Origin: Sphaerisporangium sp. TRM90804
GTDB taxonomy: Bacteria > Actinomycetota > Actinomycetes > Streptosporangiales > Streptosporangiaceae
Assembly (NCBI RefSeq): GCF_029846175.1
Contig: NZ_JARWAC010000009.1
Coordinates: 248,001 to 312,000, forward strand
Reading direction: 5' to 3'
DNA: 64,000 nucleotides
Part shown: one piece after another, positions 25,397 to 33,121 of the stretch
Numbering within the stretch: the stretch's first letter is position 1
How the letters are laid out: every line of letters starts with the position of its first letter
Program-made: the position numbers and the translations under genes
The notes under the pieces: model-generated
Databases searched by the model: none
What the model saw: the letters and a program-made list of their open reading frames with translations, nothing else
Told to the model about the DNA's origin: nothing

Positions 25397-26143
25397 TCAG
25401 GCGAACGCCTGGGCCATCCAGGACTGCCAGGCGGGCTCGATCTTGTCGTCGGTCTCCGGGGAGAAGCCGTGGTACTCCACGAGCACGGTGTCCTGGTGTC
25501 CGTGGATGAACACGTACAGCCCGTCGCCGGTGCGCACCCCGAGGAAGTCGGGGCGGTAGGCGAACTGGACGACCCCGTCGACGGGGGTGATGCCGTTCAC
25601 CTGAAGGCGCACCCTGTCGCCCTCGGCGACCGCGCCGGTGGCCCCGACGGCGTGGGTGAACGCCTGCCACACCCGCTCCTGGCCGGGCACCTGCGGGCCG
25701 ACCGCGAAGACGTTGAAGGTGGAGGTTCTGCCGGGGAAGTGCTCCACGTAGGCGGCGAGCTTGCGCAGGTACATGCCGTCGCCCTTGCGCAGCGCGTCGT
25801 ACTCGGCCTCCCAGTCGCCGCCGAGCATGCCGCTGTGGACGAACCGCAGCACGGTGGAGCCGCCGTCGCGCCCCTCCAGGAGGTATTCGAAGGCCATGAA
25901 CGCGCCCTCGGCGTCCTCGGCGGTGCGGTAGGCGAATCGGCGCGCGGGGTCGTAGGCGGTGATGGTGGCCTCGCTGGTGTGGCCCATGAGGGTCTGGCGC
26001 GTGGTGCCGCCCTCGCGTGGCTCGACCTCGTTGCGGCCCATGAACCAGGAGTCGATGCCCGGGCCGGTCGCGATGGCCTGCCACACCTGCTCCGGCGTGG
26101 CCTCCAGCACGATCTCCTCGCGTACCTCGAACTCGTGCGGCAT
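25397..26143 (-). CDS. SRPBCC (AHSA1-like) two-domain protein
   Basis: A 248-aa paralogue of the SRPBCC proteins at 7.3, 8.7 and 27.5 kb. N-terminal START-like domain: FEVREEIVLEATPEQVWQAIATGPGIDSWFMGRNEVE, FMAFEYLLEGRDGGSTVLRFVHSGML. C-terminal domain: VRLQVNGITPVDGVVQFAYRPDFLGVRTGDGLYVF…AWQSWMAQAFA. ATG 26143 follows AAGGGG. Its promoter carries TTGACA-N17-CAGGGT and the CCACCGACAA/TTGTCGGTGG inverted repeat shared with the ArsR-like gene, so repression by that regulator is likely. The biochemical role is unknown; the family includes stress-related and ligand-binding proteins. Confidence 0.85.
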   Translation of the reverse strand: MPHEFEVREEIVLEATPEQVWQAIATGPGIDSWFMGRNEVEPREGGTTRQTLMGHTSEATITAYDPARRFAYRTAEDAEGAFMAFEYLLEGRDGGSTVLRFVHSGMLGGDWEAEYDALRKGDGMYLRKLAAYVEHFPGRTSTFNVFAVGPQVPGQERVWQAFTHAVGATGAVAEGDRVRLQVNGITPVDGVVQFAYRPDFLGVRTGDGLYVFIHGHQDTVLVEYHGFSPETDDKIEPAWQSWMAQAFA

Positions 26144-26208
26144 GTCGGATCCCCTTCGTCTCGGTGCCGAGCGGGCGACACCGCCGTGTGCGAACAGGCG
26201 CAACCCTG

Positions 26209-26252
26209 CCACCGACAAAGATTGCTGTCAAGGAGCAAGTAGTTGTCGGTGG
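26209..26252 (-). promoter_or_regulatory. ArsR-type operator and promoter of the SRPBCC gene
   Basis: CCACCGACAA (26209-26218) and TTGTCGGTGG (26243-26252) form a perfect 10-bp inverted repeat; the 7-bp cores start 31 bp apart, exactly as upstream of the ArsR-like gene. On the minus strand TTGACA lies between the arms and a -10-like CAGGGT follows after 17 bp, with TTGTCGG inside the spacer. Confidence 0.75.
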
Positions 26253-26818
26253 GGCGGGCGGGATCGCGCCCCCCTTCCCGGGCCGCCATTCCGGCCGGCG
26301 ATAGCGGGCGCCAGACGGGCGCGGGCTTCCAATATAGGCCGCCGACCTGCGGATTCACCGGGGACGGCGCGCGTTCGGAGTGGTTCGCCCCTCCTTCCCG
26401 GGGCGATGGCCGGGCGCGCTCGATAGGACCATCCGGGCGGCGACCCCCTCCCCCGCGCCGGACTATCGCCCGGCGCCCGGCGTCTAGGGGTGCCCCATCA
26501 TCTTGTCGATCACTATTCATCCCTCCAAGCGGTGCCGGCCCGCCCGCCATCGACACCTCGTCATGCCCCTGACCAGGGACAACGCCGCTCGCGCGTGCGG
26601 CGCGCCGCCGCCGGCCGGGCCGTTCGGACACCGGGACGGCCCGGCCCGATAACGCGATCACAATGCCGCGGAAAGCGATTCGATAAGCGCTATCGCCAAA
26701 ACCCCTTAAGGGCTTAGCGGCTCGGAAGCACGCCGATAGAGACCCCTCATACCTTCGTAATTGCGAGCAGGGAAACGCCGCAAACAAAAGAAATCGAAGG
26801 AAAAAGGGGTCAATCAAA
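26253..26818. other. Long non-coding stretch, less GC-rich toward its right end
   Basis: No gene is visible in 566 bp. From about 26650 base composition drops and short symmetric motifs appear: CGATAAGCGCTATCG near 26690 and the perfect palindrome CCCTTAAGGG at 26703-26712, about 110 bp before the small ORF. These may be regulatory for that ORF. The right end holds its ribosome binding site (AAGGAAAAAGGGG). Confidence 0.5.
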
Positions 26819-27010
26819 ATGATGCGTATCGCCAAGAACATCGCCGCCCGGACCGCCATCGTCACCCTCGTCGCCGCCGGTGGGGCTGCTGGTTGCGGAA
26901 CCATGCTGGCGCAGCAGGACTCGGCGAAGCCCGTAGTCAGCTCGGTGAACGCATGGGCCCCCGCCGCCCCCGTCGCGGCCGACCTCAACGGCGACCAGCC
27001 CTGGGGCTGA
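26819..27010 (+). CDS. Small secreted peptide or lipoprotein
   Basis: A 63-aa product: short basic N terminus (MMRIAKNIAARTA), hydrophobic core (IVTLVAAGGAAG), then Cys in AAGC, a weak lipobox, and a 37-residue hydrophilic tail ending DLNGDQPWG. The start has a purine-rich AAGGAAAAAGGGG upstream and an exceptionally strong terminator about 90 bp after the stop, so this is a discrete transcription unit. If Cys is lipidated the product is a membrane-anchored peptide; if not, signal cleavage would release a peptide of about 35 residues. No processing, transport or immunity gene is adjacent. Family not recognised. Confidence 0.65.
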   Translation: MMRIAKNIAARTAIVTLVAAGGAAGCGTMLAQQDSAKPVVSSVNAWAPAAPVAADLNGDQPWG

Positions 27011-27389
27011 CCTTCATGGACCGGCCTCACACCCCGCACACGGCCTGAGCTGACGCTCCGGCCGCTTGCGGCGTTTCCCTGGTTTTCTGAATAGGAACAA
27101 ACGAAAAGGCGTATCGCGGAGACCCCCCGCGATACGCCTTTTCATCGTTTATCGAGAATCACGGAAACACCGGGGCGGCGTCATGCCGTCGGCGCGGGCG
27201 TCGCCCCTGTCCCGCCGGCGATGGCCCGCCATCGCCGGGCCGCGCGGCGGGCGCCGGATCCCGTCGATCCCGTCGATCCCCTCGCGCCTCCCCGAACGAG
27301 CCGGCCCCGGTGATCACCGCGCCGCCGTGAGCACCGGGGGCACCCGATCACCACCCGGCGCGCGACCGCCTCCCGTGAAGTCCGCCCAA
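27011..27389. other. Region between small peptide gene and SRPBCC promoter
   Basis: No gene is visible apart from the terminator at 27103-27143. The short tandem GATCCCGTCGATCCCGTCGATCCC (unit of 9 bp, near 27257) is the only other regularity. Confidence 0.5.
27103..27143. terminator. Strong bidirectional intrinsic terminator
   Basis: GAAAAGGCGTATCGCGG (27103-27119) and its exact complement CCGCGATACGCCTTTTC (27127-27143) form a perfect 17-bp stem with a 7-base loop. A-rich and T-rich flanks make it work in both directions. It ends the small-peptide transcript. Confidence 0.9.
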
Positions 27390-27435
27390 CCGAACACAGG
27401 TTCCTCCTTGACAAGAAAAGTTGTCGGTGCGACCG
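27390..27435 (+). promoter_or_regulatory. ArsR-type operator and promoter of the third full-length SRPBCC gene
   Basis: CTTGACAAGAAAAGTTGTCG begins at 27407 and is identical, but for one base, to the minus-strand sequence upstream of the ArsR-like gene. TTGACA-N17-GACCGT is the promoter, with TTGTCGG (27421-27427) in the spacer. The upstream mate is degenerate (CCGAACA at 27390-27396) but sits at the same 31-bp offset. Confidence 0.72.
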
Positions 27436-27518
27436 TAGAGGCACGTTCGCAGACGGTGATCGGCGAACCGGCGAGTCCGGCGGCACACCGGCCGGATGGT
27501 TCATGGAAGGAGAGTGAA

Positions 27519-28262
27519 GTGACTCATCGTTTCGAGCTGCGCAAGCAGATCGAGTTGAAGGCCGGCGCCGAACAGGTCTGGCAGGCTGTCGCGACCGGGC
27601 GTGGCGTGGACTCGTGGTTCATGGGCCGCAACGAGATCGAGCCGCGCCTGGGCGGGGTGACCCGCCAGTGGTTCGGCGGGTTCCCGGTGGAGGCGAGCGT
27701 CACGGCGTGGGAGCCGCCCCGCCGGTTCGCGCACCGCAGCCAGCAGGGCGACGACGGCACGTTCATGGCGTTCGAGTACCTCGTCGAGGCCCGCGACCAG
27801 GGCGGCACGGTGCTGCGCCTGGTGCAGAGCGGGGTCCTCGGCGACAACTGGGAGGCCGAGTACGACGCCCTGAGCCGGGGCTGGGACATGTACCTGCACA
27901 CCCTGGACCAGTACCTGACCCACTTCCCCGGCAGGACCGCGGTCCCGGTGTTCGCCGCCAGGCCGCACGGGGGCGGAGACGAGCCGGCCTGGACGGTGCT
28001 CGACCGCGGCCTCGGGCTCAGCGGCGAGCCGATCGCCGAGGGTGACCGGGTGCGCCTGACGCCCGACGGCCTGCCCCCCGTCGAGGGCATCGCCGACTAC
28101 GTGGCGCCCGACTTCCTGGGCATCCGCACCCCGGACGCCCTCTACCGGTTCGTCCAGGGCATGAACCAGACGATCGTGGTCCAGCACCACGTCTTCGCCG
28201 ACGTCGACGCCAAGGAAACGGAGCAGGCCTGGCAGAACTGGCTGACCAAACTGTTCGCCTGA
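27519..28262 (+). CDS. SRPBCC (AHSA1-like) two-domain protein
   Basis: A 247-aa paralogue: FELRKQIELKAGAEQVWQAVATGRGVDSWFMGRNEIE, TFMAFEYLVEARDQGGTVLRLVQSGVLG, GWDMYLHTLDQYLTHFPG, then VRLTPDGLPPVEGIADYVAPDFLGIRT and AWQNWLTKLFA. It is the closest match to the truncated copy at 8742-9137 (GWDMYLHTLDQYLTHFPG identical, similar C terminus). The start is GTG 27519 with GGAAGGAGAG upstream. Promoter and operator match those of the ArsR-like regulator gene. A hairpin terminator follows. Function unknown; the shared N-terminal motif WFMGRNE is a good family tag. Confidence 0.85.
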   Translation: MTHRFELRKQIELKAGAEQVWQAVATGRGVDSWFMGRNEIEPRLGGVTRQWFGGFPVEASVTAWEPPRRFAHRSQQGDDGTFMAFEYLVEARDQGGTVLRLVQSGVLGDNWEAEYDALSRGWDMYLHTLDQYLTHFPGRTAVPVFAARPHGGGDEPAWTVLDRGLGLSGEPIAEGDRVRLTPDGLPPVEGIADYVAPDFLGIRTPDALYRFVQGMNQTIVVQHHVFADVDAKETEQAWQNWLTKLFA

Positions 28263-28303
28263 AACCGCTATCAATCACGCAAAACGGTTATCTAGATCAG
28301 GAT

Positions 28304-28345
28304 GGCGGCGTGCCCACCATTCAGCACCAATCCCGGCACGCCGCC
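28304..28345 (+). terminator. Hairpin terminator after the SRPBCC gene
   Basis: GGCGGCGTGCC (28304-28314) and GGCACGCCGCC (28335-28345) form a perfect 11-bp stem with a 20-base loop, about 40 bp after the stop codon. Confidence 0.7.
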
Positions 28346-28433
28346 GGTGTCACCCGGACGCCCTATCGGCAAAGACAGGCATCCTGACCTGGGGTGACAC
28401 CACCCAGAACGTTCCCGAAAGAGGATTCAACAA

Positions 28434-28568
28434 ATGCACGCCGCGCTCGCCGCCCGCCCCGGTTTCATATCCGCCGACGCCATCAGCAGCGCGATCGTTA
28501 ACCCTGATTTCTCCGGTAGCATCGCCTTCGGCGACGCGCCCCGCGTCGCCGGAACCACATGGGACTGA
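28434..28568 (+). CDS. Small ORF of unknown function, possible peptide precursor
   Basis: A 44-aa ORF translating to MHAALAARPGFISADAISSA followed by IVNPDFSGSIAFGDAPRVAG and TTWD. AGAGGA lies about 9 bases before the ATG, and local GC is lower than in neighbouring genes. There is no signal peptide. A second small ORF begins 40 bp or less after its stop, suggesting a two-gene transcript. The Ser/Thr/Asp-rich C-terminal half without Cys could be a RiPP core, but no maturase is adjacent, and the family is not recognised. It may equally be a small regulatory protein. Confidence 0.5.
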   Translation: MHAALAARPGFISADAISSAIVNPDFSGSIAFGDAPRVAGTTWD

Positions 28569-28607
28569 CCGGAAAAGGACCGCTTGACGATGTTGGTGGA
28601 GGTCACT

Positions 28608-28886
28608 ATGCGCCCCCGGTCAGGCCCGTCCACCCCCACACCGGTCGACGGCATACGCATCCTGGCGCAGCTTCCCGGTAGCTGGCAGACCAGCTTCAGC
28701 CACGGCGACAGCACGCTCACGCTGCGCATCGACACCTCCGACGACACCACCGCCGCGCAGATCGCGGCGACCGTCACCCAGGTGCTCACCGATCCGGCGA
28801 TCAGCCACTGGCACGTGTACGCGTGCCGGCCGCTGAACTCCGGCCCCCCGCGCATCCCCGGCCAGGAGATCCCCGGCGACGTGTAG
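28608..28886 (+). CDS. Hypothetical protein downstream of the small ORF
   Basis: A 92-aa product (MRPRSGPSTPTPVDGIRILA…) with a central amphipathic beta/alpha pattern: WQTSFSHGDSTLTLRIDTSDDTTAAQIAATVTQVL, then HWHVYACRPLNSGPP. ATG 28608 is chosen because GGAGG lies 5 bases upstream; in-frame starts at 28584 (TTG) and 28590 (ATG) are possible, with GGAAAAGGA upstream. It follows the 44-aa ORF closely and precedes a TetR gene. It has no signal peptide or known motif. Confidence 0.55.
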   Translation: MRPRSGPSTPTPVDGIRILAQLPGSWQTSFSHGDSTLTLRIDTSDDTTAAQIAATVTQVLTDPAISHWHVYACRPLNSGPPRIPGQEIPGDV

Positions 28887-28934
28887 CCGCCGGCCCGCCC
28901 GGCGCCCGTCCCGGCCGGTGAGAGGATGGTCGGC

Positions 28935-29735
28935 GTGCCGCCCTCGATCGACCGCACCAGCGCCGGAGACCCCGCGCGCACCCTCGAACTGCTCTGGAGG
29001 AGCCGCCGGGAGCGCCCGCCGGGCCGCGGGCCGCGCAAGACGCTGACCGTCGAGGAGGTGGTCGCCGCCGCGGTCGCCCTGGCCGACGCCGAGGGGCTGG
29101 AGGCGGTGACGATGCGCGCGGTGGCCCAGGCGCTCGGCGTGGCGCCCATGTCGCTGTACACCTACGTGCCGGGCAAGGCCGAGCTGCTGGACGTCATGCT
29201 CGACACCGTGTTCGGGCAGATGCCGCGCCCCGACCTGTCGGGGCTGCCGTGGCGCGGGCGGCTGGAGGCGGTGGCCCGCGACAACCGGGCGCTGTTCGAG
29301 CGCCACCCGTGGGTGGCGGCGGTCTCCACCGCCCGGCCCCCGCTGGGGCCGGGCCTGCTGGCCAAGTACGAGCACGAGCTGCGGGCGTTCGAGGGCCTGG
29401 GCCTGACCGACGTCGAGTTGGACGACGCCCTGACCTTCCTGCTGGGGTTCGTGCAGTCCTCGGCGCGCTCGGCGGCCGACGTCCGCGCCTCGCGCGGCGA
29501 GGGGACGCTGACCGACGAGCAGTGGTGGGCGCTCAGCGAGCCCCTGCTCGCCGAGGTCCTCGACCCCGGCCGCTACCCCACCGCGAGCCGGGTCGGCACG
29601 GCAGCTGGCCAGGCGCACAACGCCGCCTACGACCCCGGCCACGCCTACCGGTTCGGCCTGCGGCGGGTGCTGGACGGCCTGGGCGTGCTCATCGACCGGC
29701 GCGCCCGCGAGCAGGCGGGCACCCCGCCCGGCTGA
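28935..29735 (+). CDS. TetR-family regulator (TetR_C type)
   Basis: A 266-aa protein with an N-terminal extension, then a TetR helix-turn-helix (LTVEEVVAAAVALADAEGLEAVTMRAVAQALGVAPMSLYTYVPGKAELLDVMLDTVFG) and a C-terminal domain of the tetracycline-repressor type (LPWRGRLEAVARDNRALFERHPWVAAV…). GTG 28935 is preferred because GAGAGG lies 9 bases upstream; at ATG 28926 the same site would be too close. It converges on the DrrAB-like exporter genes, and the long palindrome in the exporter's promoter is a suitable operator for this regulator. Confidence 0.88.
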   Translation: MPPSIDRTSAGDPARTLELLWRSRRERPPGRGPRKTLTVEEVVAAAVALADAEGLEAVTMRAVAQALGVAPMSLYTYVPGKAELLDVMLDTVFGQMPRPDLSGLPWRGRLEAVARDNRALFERHPWVAAVSTARPPLGPGLLAKYEHELRAFEGLGLTDVELDDALTFLLGFVQSSARSAADVRASRGEGTLTDEQWWALSEPLLAEVLDPGRYPTASRVGTAAGQAHNAAYDPGHAYRFGLRRVLDGLGVLIDRRAREQAGTPPG

Positions 29736-29868
29736 GTCCACCCGGCGGACCGGTGAGCGTCACCGCTCACCCGGCCGTCGGCTCGCCCCCGGTGACCGGG
29801 TGAGCGCGCGGGGAGAGAACACCGTCGCCGTCGCCGGTGAGCCGTGTGCGCCTTCCCCGCCCGGCCGG

Positions 29869-30705
29869 TCAGCGGCCCAGGTCCCGGTGGCGGCGGACCG
29901 CCAGCGGGAGGAACACCGCGACCAGCGCCAGCGGCCACACCACCGCCAGGGTCATGGCGTGCTGGGCGGCCCAGGAGGCGCCGTCCCAGCCGGGGTTGCC
30001 GAACAGCTCGCGGACGGCGGCCACCGTCGCCGACAGCGGGTTGGCCTCGGCGATCACGCCGAGCCAGCCGGGCATGGCGGCCGGCGAGGCGAAGGTGTTG
30101 GACACGAAGCCCAGCGGCCAGACCAGGATCTGCACCGCCGCGACCGCCTCGGGGCCCCGTGCCACCAGGCCCAGGTAGATGCCCACCCACAGCAGGGCGA
30201 AGCGCAGCAGCAACAGCAGCCCGACCGCGGCCAGCGCGGCGGCGGGGCCGTTGTGCCAGCGCCAGCCGATCGCCAGCCCGCAGGCGACCATGACGGCGAG
30301 GCCGAGGACGGAGGCGAGCATGTCGGCGGCGCTGCGCCCGGTGACCACGGCCGAGGCGGCCATGGGCAGGGAGCGGAACCGGTCGGTGACGCCTTTGGCG
30401 GCGTCGCCGGCGACCGCGGCGAAGGTGGTCTCGACGCCGAACACCATGGTCATGGCGAACATGCCCGGCACCAGGAACTCGCGGTAGTCCCCGCCGCCGG
30501 GCACGGTGATCCCGCCGCCCAGCAGGTAGGCGAACATCAGCACGGTCATCACCGGGAACAGCAGCCCGACCACGACGGGCGCGGGCCGGCGGGCCCAGTG
30601 CGACAGGTCGCGCCGGGTGATCGTCCAGCCGTCCGCGACGGCCCACCCCAGGCGGCCCAGCGCGGTACGGGGCGGGGCCGGCGCGACCGGCGCCGTGCCG
30701 CTCAC
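29869..30705 (-). CDS. ABC-2 type exporter permease (DrrB-like)
   Basis: A 278-aa permease with about six transmembrane helices: [47 protein letters not shown], then [19 protein letters not shown], a typical ABC-2 conserved segment, and [41 protein letters not shown], the ABC-2 signature region near the C terminus. GTG 30705 overlaps the stop of the ATPase gene by four bases (GTGA), so the two are translationally coupled. Together they form a DrrAB-type exporter for a hydrophobic drug or lipid. A longer open frame reaching to 32220 exists but would run antisense-like through the ATPase gene and is rejected. Confidence 0.9.
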   Translation of the reverse strand: MSGTAPVAPAPPRTALGRLGWAVADGWTITRRDLSHWARRPAPVVVGLLFPVMTVLMFAYLLGGGITVPGGGDYREFLVPGMFAMTMVFGVETTFAAVAGDAAKGVTDRFRSLPMAASAVVTGRSAADMLASVLGLAVMVACGLAIGWRWHNGPAAALAAVGLLLLLRFALLWVGIYLGLVARGPEAVAAVQILVWPLGFVSNTFASPAAMPGWLGVIAEANPLSATVAAVRELFGNPGWDGASWAAQHAMTLAVVWPLALVAVFLPLAVRRHRDLGR

Positions 30706-31709
30706 GCCACCGCTCCGCGCGCCGCGTCGCGCCCGCCGGGTTCCCGGCCGGGCGCCTGCTCGCGGCCGGTCAGGCGCAGGAAGACCTCGTCCAGCGTGGG
30801 CCGGCGCAGCGCGATGTCCTCGGCCTGGACGCCGGCGTCGCGCAGGGCGCGTGCCACCTCGGTGAGCGCGGCCACCGGGTCGGTCACCGGGGCGCTGATC
30901 CGCCGGGTGTCGCGGTCGACGGCCACCGGCGACGCGCCCCGCGCGGCGACCCGGGCCACGATGGCCGCGGCGGCGGGCAGGTCGGCCTCCCGGCGTACGA
31001 CGACGGTGACGCGGTCGGCGCCGATCGAGGCCTTCAGCTCCGACGGGCTGCCCTCGGCGATCACCCGGCCGGCGTCGACCACGCAGATCCGGCCGGCGAG
31101 CCGGTCGGCCTCCTCCAGGTACTGGGTGGTGAGCAGCACCGTGGTGCCGCCGGACACCAGCGAGCCGACCGCCTCCCAGACGTCGGTGCGGCCGCGCGGG
31201 TCCAGGCCGGTGGTCGGCTCGTCCAGGAACAGCACCGGCGGGGACAGGATCAGGCCGGCCGCCAGGTCCAGTCGCCTGCGCATGCCGCCGGAGTACAACC
31301 GGACCGGTCTGCCCGCGGCACCGGTCAGGCCGAACCGTTCCAGCAGCTCCCCGGCCCGGCTGCGGGCCCCGGCCGCGCCCAGGTGGTACAGCCGGCCGAA
31401 CATCTCCAGGTTCTGCCGGCCGCTCAGCACCTCGTCCAGCGCGGCGTGCTGGCCGACCAGCCCGATCCGGTGACGCGCCCGCGCCGCCTGGCGCACGACG
31501 TCGAACCCGGCGACCTCGGCGCGCCCGCCGTCGGGCCGCAGCAGCGTGGTCAAGACGCGCACCGCGGTGGTCTTGCCCGCGCCGTTGGGCCCCAGCAGCC
31601 CGCAGACGGTGCCCTCGGGCACGGCCAGGTCGAACCCGGCCAGCGCCTCGGTCGCGCCGAACCGCTTGCGCAGCCCCTCGGCCAGCACCGCGTGTCCCGT
31701 GCCTCCCAT
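30702..31709 (-). CDS. ABC exporter ATP-binding protein (DrrA-like)
   Basis: A 335-aa ATPase: Walker [11 protein letters not shown]-loop [19 protein letters not shown], signature [16 protein letters not shown], Walker [17 protein letters not shown]. The switch position reads [11 protein letters not shown], with Gln instead of His, which is normal for the DrrA subfamily. The C-terminal extension ([13 protein letters not shown]) is also DrrA-like. AAAGGAG precedes the ATG. The promoter contains a 14-bp perfect inverted repeat, probably bound by the TetR protein encoded at 28935-29735. Works with the downstream permease in drug resistance or export. Confidence 0.93.
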   Translation of the reverse strand: MGGTGHAVLAEGLRKRFGATEALAGFDLAVPEGTVCGLLGPNGAGKTTAVRVLTTLLRPDGGRAEVAGFDVVRQAARARHRIGLVGQHAALDEVLSGRQNLEMFGRLYHLGAAGARSRAGELLERFGLTGAAGRPVRLYSGGMRRRLDLAAGLILSPPVLFLDEPTTGLDPRGRTDVWEAVGSLVSGGTTVLLTTQYLEEADRLAGRICVVDAGRVIAEGSPSELKASIGADRVTVVVRREADLPAAAAIVARVAARGASPVAVDRDTRRISAPVTDPVAALTEVARALRDAGVQAEDIALRRPTLDEVFLRLTGREQAPGREPGGRDAARGAVA

Positions 31710-31727
31710 TCGGCTCCTTTCCTATCT

Positions 31728-31760
31728 CCGTACTATGTACGAACTCCGTACATAGTACGG
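31728..31760 (-). promoter_or_regulatory. TetR-type operator upstream of the DrrAB genes
   Basis: CCGTACTATGTACG (31728-31741) and CGTACATAGTACGG (31747-31760) form a perfect 14-bp inverted repeat with a 5-bp centre, in an AT-richer patch 19-51 bp upstream of the ATPase start. Size and symmetry fit a TetR dimer operator covering the promoter. Confidence 0.8.
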
Positions 31761-31764
31761 TATA

Positions 31765-31997
31765 CGACGCGCGGCCGGGCAGGACGGAACCGCCACGGCG
31801 GGCAAGGCGGCGGGGCGGCCCGGGCCTGGCAGGCGGCCGATGACGCGGTCGCGGGCGACGGCGCCGCCTTATCCGACGCGGGGCCGGGCAGGACGAATCG
31901 CCACGGCGGGAAGGCGGCACGCGGCGGGGTAGGCGGCGGGGCGGCCCGGGCGCGGCGGGCGGCCGGTGACGTCGTCGTGGGCGGCGGCGCCGCCTTT
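31765..31997. repeat. Tandem duplication upstream of the DrrAB operator
   Basis: Two imperfect copies, about 31765-31872 and 31874-31997, share GGGCCGGGCAGGACG-like starts, CGCCACGGCGGG, GGCGGCGGGGCGGCCCGGGC and GGCGCCGCCTT ends. No gene is visible in the 455-bp gap 31710-32164; GGAGGAGC near its right end is the ribosome binding site of the lipid kinase gene. Confidence 0.75.
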
Positions 31998-32164
31998 CTC
32001 CCCCGGTGTCCGCCATCGCGCGCGAGGCCCTCACCGGCGCGTCCCGCGGGAGGGGGGAGACGCGCCGTCTCCCTCCCCTCCCTCCTTGACCGCCGGTGGG
32101 ACGTTTCGGGCGGCCCTGGCGGGTAAAGCCCTCACCACCAGGGCGGACGCGGGATCGGAGGAGC

Positions 32165-33121
32165 ATGCGCAGGCTGCTGGCCATCGGCAACCCCTCGGCG
32201 GGCAGCGCCGACGACACCACCTACGAACGGGTCATGGCCGTGCTGTCCGAGCACGCCGACACCGTCCCCGGCACCGTCCAGGACCCCGCCGACCTGCCCC
32301 GCCTGCTCGGCGAGCACCCCGGCCGCGACCCGGTGGTCCTCGGCGGGGACGGATCCCTGCACAACGTCGTCGCCGCCCTCGCCCGGCGCGGCGAACTGCA
32401 CACCCGCACCGTGGGCCTGATCCCCCTGGGCACCGGCAACGACCTGGCCCGCACGCTGGGCATCCCGCTGGACCCCGAACGGGCGGCCGCGGTGGCCGCC
32501 GCCGACGGGCACCCCCGCTGGATGGACCTGCTGCTCGACGAGCAGGGCGGCGTCGTCGTCAACGCCCTGCACCTGGGCGTCGGCGTGGCCGCCGGCGAGG
32601 CGGCCACCCCGCTCAAACCGTTCCTGCGCCGCTTCGCCTACGCCGTGGGCAGCCTGGTGGCCGGCGTGCGGGCCGAGGGCTGGCGCGTGAGGGTCACCCT
32701 GGACGACCAGACCCTGGCCGACGGCCGCCGCCGCGTGCTCATGGTCGGCGCCGGCAACGGCGCCACCATCGGCGGCGGCACCCCGCTGGCCCCGGACGCG
32801 CTGCCGGACGACGGGCTGGCCGACGTCGTGGTCTCCTTCGCCACCGGCCCGCTGCAGCGCCTGCGGTACGGCCTGATGCTCAGGCGCGGACGTCAGGCCC
32901 GCCACCGGGAGGTGACCACCGCCCGCGGCCGCCGCCTGCGCGTGGCCGGCCCGCCGATGCGCCTGAACATCGACGGCGAGTTCGTCGGCCCCCTCACCGA
33001 CCGCACCTGGACGGTGCGGCCCCGCGCCTGGCGCATCACCGTCCCGCCCTCCTCCCCCTCCGCCGACCGGCCTGCCGCGGCCGGCTCGGGCGCGGCGGGT
33101 CCCCGCGCGGACGGCCCCTGA
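32165..33121 (+). CDS. Diacylglycerol/lipid kinase family protein
   Basis: A 318-aa protein with the DAGK catalytic fold: [12 protein letters not shown] at the N terminus, [16 protein letters not shown] with GGDGS at 60-64, and [18 protein letters not shown], the nucleotide-binding and substrate motifs of diacylglycerol and sphingosine kinases. The C-terminal domain contains [30 protein letters not shown], typical of this family. It phosphorylates a lipid, or in some members makes a lipid-linked secondary metabolite precursor; the exact substrate is unknown. GGAGG lies just before ATG 32165. The Pro/Ala-rich tail after residue 297 is low complexity. Confidence 0.9.
   Translation: MRRLLAIGNPSAGSADDTTYERVMAVLSEHADTVPGTVQDPADLPRLLGEHPGRDPVVLGGDGSLHNVVAALARRGELHTRTVGLIPLGTGNDLARTLGIPLDPERAAAVAAADGHPRWMDLLLDEQGGVVVNALHLGVGVAAGEAATPLKPFLRRFAYAVGSLVAGVRAEGWRVRVTLDDQTLADGRRRVLMVGAGNGATIGGGTPLAPDALPDDGLADVVVSFATGPLQRLRYGLMLRRGRQARHREVTTARGRRLRVAGPPMRLNIDGEFVGPLTDRTWTVRPRAWRITVPPSSPSADRPAAAGSGAAGPRADGP

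Noticed and set aside
30702-31709. Missing switch histidine in the ABC ATPase as a defect
   Set aside because: The Gln at this position (TTQYLEEAD) is characteristic of DrrA-type ATPases and not a sign of inactivation.
29869-32220. A 783-codon open frame that seems to fuse the ABC permease with a long N-terminal extension
   Set aside because: The extension runs through the ATPase gene in another frame and has no domain; the permease has its own GTG at 30705 overlapping the ATPase stop.
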